Position numbers and translations under genes: made by a program. The notes beneath the pieces are model-generated. The model did not search any database, was not told the DNA's origin, and saw only the letters and a program-made list of their open reading frames with translations. A DNA stretch of 64,000 nucleotides from a bacterium (GTDB lineage: Bacteria > Armatimonadota > Abditibacteriia > Abditibacteriales > Abditibacteriaceae): contig SDZD01000002.1 in NCBI GenBank assembly GCA_004172935.1, forward strand, positions 124,001 to 188,000, given 5' to 3'. Position 1 is the first letter of the stretch. Every line of letters starts with the position of its first letter. Shown here one piece after another: positions 16,290 through 24,477 of this stretch.

Positions 16290-18425
16290 ATGAAGTCACT
16301 ACTAAAATCGGGGCTGGTTCTGTCCAGTTTCCTTTGCGCTCCTTTATTGACAGTGGGATGCAAGGCAGCCAACCCCGTTCAGAAACCGAATGCTGCTACC
16401 ACGCCACAGCGTCCGAATGTTGTCGTCCTGCTTGTGGACGATATGGGATGGGCTGATATTGGCTGCTATGGCGGTGAAACCAAGACCCCTAACCTCGATA
16501 AGTTGGCGAAAGGTGGTGTGCGCTTCACGCAGTTCTATAACACCGCGCGATGCAGCCCTTCGCGCGCCAGTTTGATGACGGGGCTTTACCCGCATGAAGC
16601 GGGTATGGGCTATCTCGATGATTTGGTGCTTCCTGACTCGCAGGGCACCAAAGGCAAACTCAGCGACCGCGCCGTGACGATGGCCGAAGCACTGAAAACC
16701 AACGGCTACTTCACCGCCATGACGGGCAAGTGGCACATGGGGCAGAAGCAGGGAACTGCGCCGTGGAACCGTGGCTTTGACCGCAGTTTGAATTCGGCTG
16801 TGGACGCGATTTACTTCCCCAACCAGAAAAACCCCAACAATCCCAACCTCTTTCTCGATGGCGAAGCAGTGCCGCTCGCCTCGCCGATTTTGGGCAAAGA
16901 CTGGTATAGCTCCGATCTGTGGACGCAATTTAGCTTGAAATTTGTCGATGAGTCGCTGCAACAGAAGAAGCCATTCTTCCTGTATCAAGCCTTTTGCGCG
17001 CCTCATTTCCCGTTGATGGCGCCAGAGAAAGACATCGCGCGTTATCGGGGCAAATACATGGCGGGGTGGGACAAACTGCGCGAAGAGCGCCATCGCCGCC
17101 AGATTCAGTTGGGGATTGTCGATCCCAAATGGCCGATGTCGCAGCGTCCGCCCGATTCACCCGCATGGGACAGCCTGAGCGCCGCCGACAAAAAGGTGTT
17201 CGACCAGAAAATGGCGGTTTACGCCGCTATGATCGACAACATGGATCAGAACGTCGGCAAGTTAGTTGATGGATTGAAAAAACGCGGCGTGCTGGATAAC
17301 ACGCTGATTTTGTTCATGTCGGATAACGGCGGTAACGCCGAATCGGGGCCGCGCGGCATTACCGAAGGCGACAATTTGGGCGATTCGCAATCGCGCGTGT
17401 TCCTTGGTATGAACTGGGCCACTCTCGCCAACACGCCTTTCCGTCGCTTCAAGCACTTCATTCACGAAGGCGGCATCTCGACGCCGCTAATCGCTTACTG
17501 GCCCAAAGGCATCGCTCAAAAACGTGATGGCGCTATCGAGAAGCAACCCGGCCATCTGGTGGATATTATGGCGACGGTGATGGATGTCACCAAGACCAAA
17601 TACCCGACCACCTATAATGGCAACGCCATTCATCCGATGGACGGTGTCAGCCTGATGCCCGCTTTTCAGGGCAACCCACTGCAACGCGCCAACCCCATTT
17701 TCTGGGAACATGAAGGCAATCGTGGTGTGCGCTCTGGCAAATGGAAGCTGGTGTCCAAATTCCTCGATCCTTGGGAACTGTATGACATTGAGGCCGACCG
17801 CACCGAACAGCACGACCTCGTCAAAGAAAATCCGCAATTGGCCCGCGATCTTGCGGCGCGTTGGGATAAATGGGCGGGCGAGTCGTTCGTTGATCAGTGG
17901 CAGGGCAAACGTCGTAACGACTGGGGCGACAATGTGCCCGATGCTCCCGGCGAAGTAGGCAGCAAAGAACTTGTGTTCGAGCTAAAGCCGAATGCGACTC
18001 TGGTGCGCGACAATGCCCCCATGATCGCGAATCGCAGCATCACCATCAGCGCGAAGTTGGGAGCCACTCATGGCGACGGAGTAATCGTTGCGCAGGGAGG
18101 CGACAGAGAGGGCTACTCACTGTTCATCAAAGCAGGCAAATTGGTATTGGCGACACGCTCTGGCGGCACATTAACCACCGCGATTTCTCCCGAACCACTG
18201 CCTACAGGCCAAGTGATAGTAGGGGCAAACATCGCGAAAGATGGCACGCTAACGATTCAAATCGAGGCTAATACCCTGGCGACTGCTAAAGGTCCATCTT
18301 TGAAGGCTATGCCCGCCGATGGTCTGAATGTGGGACGTGATGGCGGCGGTTTGGTCGGCAATTACACAGCCGAGAACGATTTCAACGGCACCATCGAAAG
18401 TGTCCGTATCGAGTTGAAGAACTAA
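16290..18425 (+). CDS. secreted S1-type sulfatase (arylsulfatase A-like) with LamG-like module
   Basis: 711-residue exported sulfatase. The N-terminus is hydrophobic and ends LLTVGC, which could be a weak lipobox or an ordinary signal peptide. Key sites: LLVDDMGWADIGCYG (metal ligands), C88-S-P-S-R (formylglycine motif), TGKWHMG, and FMSDNGGNAE. Residues about 560-711 form the beta-sandwich module shared with the sulfatases at 11403 and 20780 (VIVAQGGDREGYSLFIKAG and VGNYTAENDFNGTIESVRI). The core is very close to the sulfatase at 20780, so the two look like paralogues. First gene of a rightward unit; the GH2 gene begins 17 nt after its stop. Confidence 0.92.
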   Translation: MKSLLKSGLVLSSFLCAPLLTVGCKAANPVQKPNAATTPQRPNVVVLLVDDMGWADIGCYGGETKTPNLDKLAKGGVRFTQFYNTARCSPSRASLMTGLYPHEAGMGYLDDLVLPDSQGTKGKLSDRAVTMAEALKTNGYFTAMTGKWHMGQKQGTAPWNRGFDRSLNSAVDAIYFPNQKNPNNPNLFLDGEAVPLASPILGKDWYSSDLWTQFSLKFVDESLQQKKPFFLYQAFCAPHFPLMAPEKDIARYRGKYMAGWDKLREERHRRQIQLGIVDPKWPMSQRPPDSPAWDSLSAADKKVFDQKMAVYAAMIDNMDQNVGKLVDGLKKRGVLDNTLILFMSDNGGNAESGPRGITEGDNLGDSQSRVFLGMNWATLANTPFRRFKHFIHEGGISTPLIAYWPKGIAQKRDGAIEKQPGHLVDIMATVMDVTKTKYPTTYNGNAIHPMDGVSLMPAFQGNPLQRANPIFWEHEGNRGVRSGKWKLVSKFLDPWELYDIEADRTEQHDLVKENPQLARDLAARWDKWAGESFVDQWQGKRRNDWGDNVPDAPGEVGSKELVFELKPNATLVRDNAPMIANRSITISAKLGATHGDGVIVAQGGDREGYSLFIKAGKLVLATRSGGTLTTAISPEPLPTGQVIVGANIAKDGTLTIQIEANTLATAKGPSLKAMPADGLNVGRDGGGLVGNYTAENDFNGTIESVRIELKN

Positions 18426-18442
18426 CGTTTTCCCATTTTTCC

Positions 18443-20713
18443 ATGCGACATTCCCATTACTTCCAAAAATCTCTCTTGTTGCTGTTTGCCCTCGGTTTGT
18501 TGGCGCAGTCGCGCGTTTTCGCGTGGGCGCCCAAGAAGGCGCCGCTGATGACAAAATGGGCCAGCGAAGTCAAACCAGACAACGCTTTGCCCGAATATCC
18601 TCGGCCTCAACTGGTGCGCCCCGATTGGCTCAACCTGAACGGCCTATGGGAATACCAACCCGGCGCCGCTGGCGATGTGGCGCCCGTCGGAAAAAAGCTG
18701 GCGAGCGAAATTCTGGTTCCATTTCCTGTCGAGTCGGCGCTATCGGGTGTGATGGAAGCGCATGAGCGCCTATGGTATCGCCGCAGTTTCACTGTGCCGC
18801 CCAAGTGGAATGGCAAACAGGTGCTACTGCATTTTGGCGCTGTCGATTATGAGTCGGAGGTGCTAGTGAATGGCAAGAGCGTCGGTGTTCATAAAGGGGG
18901 CTATCTGCCCTTTAGCTACGACGTGACGCCTTTTCTCAAGGGCAAGGGGCCGCAGGAGTTGATTGTGCGCGTCTTCGACCCGACTGATAATCAAGGCCAA
19001 CCGCGCGGCAAACAAACCTTGCAGCCCCAGGGCATCATGTACACATCGACGACGGGTATTTGGCAGACGGTGTGGTTGGAGCCAGTCGCGAAGACCTCGA
19101 TTCAGAACCTGAATATCGTCCCTGACATCGACACGCAAAAAGTCCGCATTAAGGTCAACACCTCGCCAACGAGTGCGAATGGCGCTAAGGTCGTGGTTCG
19201 GGTTTTGGATGGCGGGCGCACCATCGCCACACAGGAAGGTCAGGCCAACACGGAGTTGTCGATTCCTGTTCCCAACGCCAAGTTATGGTCGCCCGATAGC
19301 CCTTTCCTTTATGATGTGCGTGTTGAACTGGTGGAAAACAAAAAGTCCGTCGATGCAGTAACAAGCTACTTCGGGATGCGCAAAATTTCCATCGGCGATG
19401 ATAACGGCGTCAAAAAGATGCTGTTGAACAACAAGCCCGTTTTCCAGATGGGGCCGCTCGATCAGGGATTTTGGCCGGATGGACTCTACACCGCGCCTAC
19501 CGATGAGGCGCTCAAGTACGACATTGAGATGACGAAGAAATTCGGGTTCAACATGACGCGCAAGCACATCAAAGTTGAACCCGCTCGTTGGTACTACTGG
19601 ACCGACAAGCTGGGCCTCATGGTGTGGCAGGATATGCCGTCGTCCAACTCCTACAATCGTCGCAATCTAGTCAAGCCGGAAGTCGATAAAGCCGCCTATA
19701 AGCAAGAGTTACAGGATATGGTTGGCACCCTTCAAAACGTGCCTTCCATCATCATGTGGGTGGTCTTCAACGAATCGCAGGGCCTTCATGATGTGCCCTC
19801 GTTGGTGCCGATGGTCAAAGAACTTGACCCATCTCGCCTCGTGAACAGAAACAGCGGCGGTGGCAACACGCCCGATACTGGCAATGGAGCTATAGGAGAT
19901 GTGGACGATGTTCATGCTTACCCACCGCCGGCCTCACCTGGCCCCAGCTCGACGCAAGCGATTGTGTGCGGTGAATATGGCGGTATTGGCTTCGCCATCG
20001 CGGGACACCAATGGAGCGACATTTTCAACGGTTACACCAAGGTCTACAATCCGTTGGCGTTGGAGCAACTGTACGGCGATTTCACCAATCGCCTCAAGAC
20101 GTTTCAGCAGGAAAAAGGGCTATGTGCCGCTGTTTACACCCAGATTACCGATGTCGAGAATGAGCTGAACGGTTTGATGACTTATGACCGCATTGTCAAA
20201 GTCAAACCAGAATCCATCGCTTTGGCTAACCGTTTTCAATACCCACAGGCGAAGTTCACTGAGCTTATTCCGACTTCGGAGAAGGAAGGGCAGACATGGA
20301 AGTACACCATGACTCAGCCGTCCGCCGATTGGAACAAGTCCGATTTCGACGATTCCAACTGGAAGCAGGGCATTGGTGGCTTCGGCACCAAGATTCCCGC
20401 TGCGCCTCGTGTTGGGACGACGTGGGACAGCCCCGATATTTGGATGCGGCGCACCTTCACTCTGGGAAATTTGACTCCCGATCAGGTCGCCCAACTGGTT
20501 TTGAAGAATATCCACGATGAGGATGTTGAAATCTTTATCAACGGCTCTATGGCTTATTCGGCGAAGGGCTTTAATTCGGCCTATCAATATGACCCCATTC
20601 GCCAACTGGCACAGGCCAGTCTGGTCTTGGGCGGTACAAACACTCTGGCTGTCCACTGCAAACAAACCAAAGGTGGGCAATATATTGACGTTGGCATTTC
20701 CCAACGCCAGTAA
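18443..20713 (+). CDS. secreted glycoside hydrolase family 2 enzyme with extra C-terminal module
   Basis: 756-residue exported GH2 hydrolase (beta-galactosidase/beta-glucuronidase type). Signal peptide about 1-24, then the jelly-roll sugar-binding domain (WYRRSFTVPPKW, LLHFGAVDYESEVLVNG), an Ig-like domain, and the TIM barrel. Acid/base E444 lies in VVFNESQG and nucleophile E511 in VCGEYGGIG. Residues about 615-756 form an added galactose-binding-like module with DFDDSNWKQGIGGFG and PDIWMRRTFTL, which also ends the GtaA-like protein at 42500. Sits between two paralogous sulfatases, suggesting it acts on a glycan after desulfation. Which beta-glycoside it cuts cannot be told. Confidence 0.9.
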   Translation: MRHSHYFQKSLLLLFALGLLAQSRVFAWAPKKAPLMTKWASEVKPDNALPEYPRPQLVRPDWLNLNGLWEYQPGAAGDVAPVGKKLASEILVPFPVESALSGVMEAHERLWYRRSFTVPPKWNGKQVLLHFGAVDYESEVLVNGKSVGVHKGGYLPFSYDVTPFLKGKGPQELIVRVFDPTDNQGQPRGKQTLQPQGIMYTSTTGIWQTVWLEPVAKTSIQNLNIVPDIDTQKVRIKVNTSPTSANGAKVVVRVLDGGRTIATQEGQANTELSIPVPNAKLWSPDSPFLYDVRVELVENKKSVDAVTSYFGMRKISIGDDNGVKKMLLNNKPVFQMGPLDQGFWPDGLYTAPTDEALKYDIEMTKKFGFNMTRKHIKVEPARWYYWTDKLGLMVWQDMPSSNSYNRRNLVKPEVDKAAYKQELQDMVGTLQNVPSIIMWVVFNESQGLHDVPSLVPMVKELDPSRLVNRNSGGGNTPDTGNGAIGDVDDVHAYPPPASPGPSSTQAIVCGEYGGIGFAIAGHQWSDIFNGYTKVYNPLALEQLYGDFTNRLKTFQQEKGLCAAVYTQITDVENELNGLMTYDRIVKVKPESIALANRFQYPQAKFTELIPTSEKEGQTWKYTMTQPSADWNKSDFDDSNWKQGIGGFGTKIPAAPRVGTTWDSPDIWMRRTFTLGNLTPDQVAQLVLKNIHDEDVEIFINGSMAYSAKGFNSAYQYDPIRQLAQASLVLGGTNTLAVHCKQTKGGQYIDVGISQRQ

Positions 20714-20779
20714 CTCGCCTTAAACCTATACTCCGACTAGGATAATCTCAGGTTTGCGTAGAGAATAAAAGAGAATAGG

Positions 20780-23047
20780 ATGAGAAAAGCCTCTATTTTC
20801 TGGATAAATCTTGAGATTCCATATACAACACCACGAATTATGTCTCGTGTCCAACTCAGTTCAATGAATGTTTTGCATCGCACCCGCGAGGCATTGTCTC
20901 AAATTGTAGGCGTGTCTCTATTGGCGGGATTGATGGCAGTGCCGGGAATAAAACCGGCATCTGCCCAAACGAATCCGCCTGTCGGTGGGGGAGCCGCTAC
21001 AGCCAATCGGCCCAACATCGTCGTCATTATGGCCGACGACATGGGTTTCTCCGACATTGGTTGCTATGGCGGCGAAATCAAGACGCCCAACCTCGATAAG
21101 TTGGCGCAGGGCGGCGTCCGTTTCACCCAGTTCTACAATACAGCGCGATGCTGCCCGACACGAGCCAGTCTGCTAACTGGTCTTTATCCGCATGAAGCAG
21201 GAGTTGGGCACATGTTGAATAGAGAGGTAGGAGATGATGGGAAACCCTTGGCGGGATATACAGAAGGTCTAAACGACCAATGTGTGACGCTTGGCGAAGT
21301 CATGCGTAGCGCTGGCTACTTTACGGCCATGACGGGCAAGTGGCACGTTGGTCAGGCTGCGGGCGTTGTGCCCTGGAAGCGCGGCTTCGACCGTTCGCTG
21401 AATGCGCCTGCTGGCGGCTTCTATTTTCCAGAGGGCACCAAAGCCTCGCTTTTTTTGAACGGTAAGAATTTGCATCAGACCGATGCTCCTCTTCCTAAAC
21501 AGTGGTACTCGACCGACCTGTGGACAGATTACGGCCTCAAGTTCGTGGACGAGGCGAAGCAGGCGAAGAAGCCGTTCTTCCTATACGTCGCCGAGAACGC
21601 GCCGCACTTCCCGCTGCAAGCTCCCGCAGCCGACATCGCGCGTTGGCGCGGCAAATATAAGGCGGGTTGGGACAAGCTGCGTCAGGCGCGCTACGAGCGC
21701 CAAATTCAGATGGGGCTGATCGACAAAAAATGGCCGCTTTCGCCTCGCCAGCCGGGAGTGCCCGCTTGGGACAGCCTGACACCGCAACAGCAAGACCGCT
21801 ACGACAACATCATGGCGATATACGCGGCGGTTGTCGAACACATGGATACCGCTGTGGGCCGATTGATTGATGGCCTCAAGCAGCGCGGCGAGTTGGACAA
21901 CACGCTCATTTTGTTCCTGAGCGACAACGGTGGTAACGCCGAGGCTGGAGTGCCGGGACGTTTGGAAGGCGCCTCGCCCGGTGGCCCCAACTCCACCGTT
22001 TTCGTCGGCCAGTGCTGGGCGACTTTGAATAACACGCCATTGGTGCGCTACAAGCACTATACCGATGAAGGCGGCATTTCGACGCCGCTCATCGCTCATT
22101 GGCCCAAAGGCATTGCTAAAGCGCGTGATGGGAAATTTGAAAAACAACCCGGCCACCTCATCGACATCATGGCGACCTGTGTGGACTTGGGCAAAGCCAA
22201 ATATCCAACGACATTCAATGGCAACACCATCAAACCGATGGAAGGTGTCAGCTTACTTCCCGCGTTCAATGGTAAAGACATTGGTCGTAAACAACCGCTT
22301 TTCTGGGAACACGAAGAGAACCGCGCTGTCCGCGAGGGCGAATGGAAGCTGGTTGCGCTTCGCGGTGAACCCTGGCGCCTGTACAACATGACCAATGACC
22401 GCTCCGAGCAGCACGACCTTGCGGCCCAACAGCCAGAGCGAGTGAAAGCGCTGGCGGCCAAATGGGATGTTTACGCCGCGCGTGCCAATGTGCTGCCTCT
22501 GGGCGGTTGGCGTGCGGAAAACGGCGGAGGCAAGAAGGGCGGAAAGAAAGCTGGCGCTGGTGGCGCGAACGCACAGGGAGCCAAAGGTAAAACGCACTTC
22601 GATTTGAAGAAAGGCTCTAGCCTGAGTGTCGATGAGTCGCCCGCTATCGGTGGACGCGGTTTCACCATCACCGCGAAATTCAACGCCGATTCACCTTCGG
22701 GTGTGTTGGTCGCACAGGGAGGCGTCGCACGTGGCTATGCCCTCTATTTGAAAGAAGGCAAGCTGACGTTCTTCGTGCATCGGCAGCAAATCAAAACCGA
22801 ATTGGCGACGCCGCAGACCGTCACCGGAGCGCACACCGTCGTCGCGAAAATAGCTGCTGATGGCACTATGTCCCTCGCGCTTGATGGGCAAGCCCCCATC
22901 ACGGTGAACTCGCCGGGAGTCATCAAGGCGTTGCCCAAAGATGGAGTCAGCGTCGGCTTCGACCAAGGCGATCCTGTTGGTAACTACACCGGAGAAAATC
23001 CGTTCAGTGGCACCATTGATTCGCTCACCATCGACATCGACAAATAA
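20780..23047 (+). CDS. secreted S1-type sulfatase with LamG-like module
   Basis: Up to 755 residues. The start is uncertain: from ATG 20780 the hydrophobic signal segment (SLLAGLMAVPG, cleavage near ASAQ) would lie at about 45-62, so ATG 20864 gives a more normal signal peptide. Core motifs: IMADDMGFSDIGCYG, the formylglycine motif C124-C-P-T-R (numbered from 20780), TGKWHVG, and FLSDNGGNAE. A Lys/Gly/Ala-rich linker (about 575-600) leads to the shared beta-sandwich module (VLVAQGGVARGYALYLKEG, VGNYTGENPFSGTIDSLTI). Paralogue of the sulfatase at 16290; last gene of the unit, followed by a terminator. Confidence 0.9.
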   Translation: MRKASIFWINLEIPYTTPRIMSRVQLSSMNVLHRTREALSQIVGVSLLAGLMAVPGIKPASAQTNPPVGGGAATANRPNIVVIMADDMGFSDIGCYGGEIKTPNLDKLAQGGVRFTQFYNTARCCPTRASLLTGLYPHEAGVGHMLNREVGDDGKPLAGYTEGLNDQCVTLGEVMRSAGYFTAMTGKWHVGQAAGVVPWKRGFDRSLNAPAGGFYFPEGTKASLFLNGKNLHQTDAPLPKQWYSTDLWTDYGLKFVDEAKQAKKPFFLYVAENAPHFPLQAPAADIARWRGKYKAGWDKLRQARYERQIQMGLIDKKWPLSPRQPGVPAWDSLTPQQQDRYDNIMAIYAAVVEHMDTAVGRLIDGLKQRGELDNTLILFLSDNGGNAEAGVPGRLEGASPGGPNSTVFVGQCWATLNNTPLVRYKHYTDEGGISTPLIAHWPKGIAKARDGKFEKQPGHLIDIMATCVDLGKAKYPTTFNGNTIKPMEGVSLLPAFNGKDIGRKQPLFWEHEENRAVREGEWKLVALRGEPWRLYNMTNDRSEQHDLAAQQPERVKALAAKWDVYAARANVLPLGGWRAENGGGKKGGKKAGAGGANAQGAKGKTHFDLKKGSSLSVDESPAIGGRGFTITAKFNADSPSGVLVAQGGVARGYALYLKEGKLTFFVHRQQIKTELATPQTVTGAHTVVAKIAADGTMSLALDGQAPITVNSPGVIKALPKDGVSVGFDQGDPVGNYTGENPFSGTIDSLTIDIDK

Positions 23048-23058
23048 GATTGGAGACC

Positions 23059-23099
23059 AAACAAAAAGGGCTTCGCCATTGGCGGAGTCCTTTTTGTTT
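23059..23099. terminator. bidirectional hairpin terminator
   Basis: 19-bp stem (23059-23077 with 23081-23099, two G-U wobbles), ATT loop, A-run on the left and T-run on the right. It lies between the convergent sulfatase and dinB genes and can serve both. Confidence 0.85.
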
Positions 23100-23102
23100 G
23101 TT

Positions 23103-24380
23103 TCAGTGGCTTTCATGTTTGGGATGTGCTCCCAGATGAACCATCGCGCTTCCGAAACGGGCTTCGAGCAGACTCAGCGTTTCTTGCAGACGTTGTCGCC
23201 GCTCATCCATATAGGAATCGAGTTCGATTTCCTCCGGTTCCTCGATTTCTTCAGGAACTGCCTCTGGTTCATCGACGCTATCGAACAGTCCGAGTTGACG
23301 AACAAGGCTGAGGCCACTCACTCCCACACCGAGCAGTCGCACAGGTTCTCCACCTATCCACAACTTGGAGAGTAGAGTGGTGGCTGCCGCTTCGATGGCT
23401 GGAGCCGCATCGGTTGAAGAGAGTAGGGTGGTTTGGCGGGTAGAGAAGCTGAAGTCGCTCCAGCGAATTTTGAGTTTGACGGTGCTGGCTTGCAGCTTTT
23501 GTTTTTTCAGTTGAAAGGAGACGCTTTGCGCCTGTTCGAGCAGTGTCGCGTGCAAAGTCTCCCATTCGCTTACGTCTTGCAAGAAGGTGGTTTCGGATGA
23601 GATGGATTTCGTCTCGCGTTCGGTAACGACTTCGCGGCGGTCGATGCCGCGCGCGTGCTTCGCCAAATCGACTCCATGCTTCCCGAAGCGATGTGCTAGA
23701 TCGCGTTCATCCCAGTGAGCCAAATCGCCGATTGTCTCGATGCGCAGTTCCTTTAATTTGGCTTCGAGCTTTGGACCGACACCCCATAAGGCCGAAACCG
23801 GCAGCGGCGCCAGAAAATCGGCTTCGGTGCCCGCTTCCACCACACACAACGCGCGCGGCGACTGACCTGTTGAAACTGTGGCTTTGCCGCAATCGGTGGC
23901 GATTTTAGCGACCATCTTGTTGCTGGCAACCCCCAACGAACACGACAACTCCAACTCGTCCCACACTCGCCGCTGAATTTCCAGCGCCAGAGAACGCCCC
24001 GTTACTTCGTTACCGTCGCCAACAAGTTCCGTAACGTCCAGAAACGCCTCGTCGATGGAAAGCTGTTCGAGTTGTGGAGTGATGCTGCGCAGCAGTGCCA
24101 TCACCCCGCCAGAAACGGCGCGATAGTGCGAATGGCGAGTTGGGACAACGATGAGATGGGGGCATAAGCGCTGCGCCATGCCCATTGCCATAGCCGAACG
24201 CACGCCACTACGGCGAGCGGCATACGAACAGGATGCGACAACACCGCGCTCATCGGCGCGACCACCAACGGCGAACGCAGTGCCTCGCAAACTGGGGTCG
24301 CGTTTCTCTTCTACCGCACAGTAGAAGGCGTCGAGGTCAACGTGAATGATGGTGCGCGTTGCGCCGGGAGGAGACGCCAT
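23103..24380 (-). CDS. dinB: DNA polymerase IV
   Basis: Y-family translesion polymerase, 425 residues from ATG 24380; an in-frame TTG at 24401 is the only longer start. The palm catalytic acids are visible: D15 in HVDLDAFYCAVEE and D110-E111 in LSIDEAFLDV. The little-finger domain (SSETTFLQDVSEWE, LKIRWSDFSFSTRQTT) follows. A beta-clamp binding motif QLGLF precedes an acidic stretch and the common LLEARFG tail. Acts in the cytoplasm on damaged templates. It is convergent with the sulfatase unit and lies downstream of prfC on the same strand, separated by a hairpin. Function is confident from family membership. Confidence 0.95.
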   Translation of the reverse strand: MASPPGATRTIIHVDLDAFYCAVEEKRDPSLRGTAFAVGGRADERGVVASCSYAARRSGVRSAMAMGMAQRLCPHLIVVPTRHSHYRAVSGGVMALLRSITPQLEQLSIDEAFLDVTELVGDGNEVTGRSLALEIQRRVWDELELSCSLGVASNKMVAKIATDCGKATVSTGQSPRALCVVEAGTEADFLAPLPVSALWGVGPKLEAKLKELRIETIGDLAHWDERDLAHRFGKHGVDLAKHARGIDRREVVTERETKSISSETTFLQDVSEWETLHATLLEQAQSVSFQLKKQKLQASTVKLKIRWSDFSFSTRQTTLLSSTDAAPAIEAAATTLLSKLWIGGEPVRLLGVGVSGLSLVRQLGLFDSVDEPEAVPEEIEEPEEIELDSYMDERRQRLQETLSLLEARFGSAMVHLGAHPKHESH

Positions 24381-24407
24381 ACAATTTAGAATAGCGCGCA
24401 AAACGAA

Positions 24408-24437
24408 TTATGGCCCGCTCTAATGAGCGAGCCATAA
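24408..24437 (-). terminator. hairpin terminator after prfC
   Basis: 13-bp stem with one mismatch (24408-24420 with 24425-24437) and a TAAT loop. On the minus strand it is followed by TTCGTTTT, consistent with termination of prfC transcription before dinB. Confidence 0.6.
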
Positions 24438-24477
24438 GGACACTTCTTTTTATCTTTAAATGAGGGGATGTGTTGCA

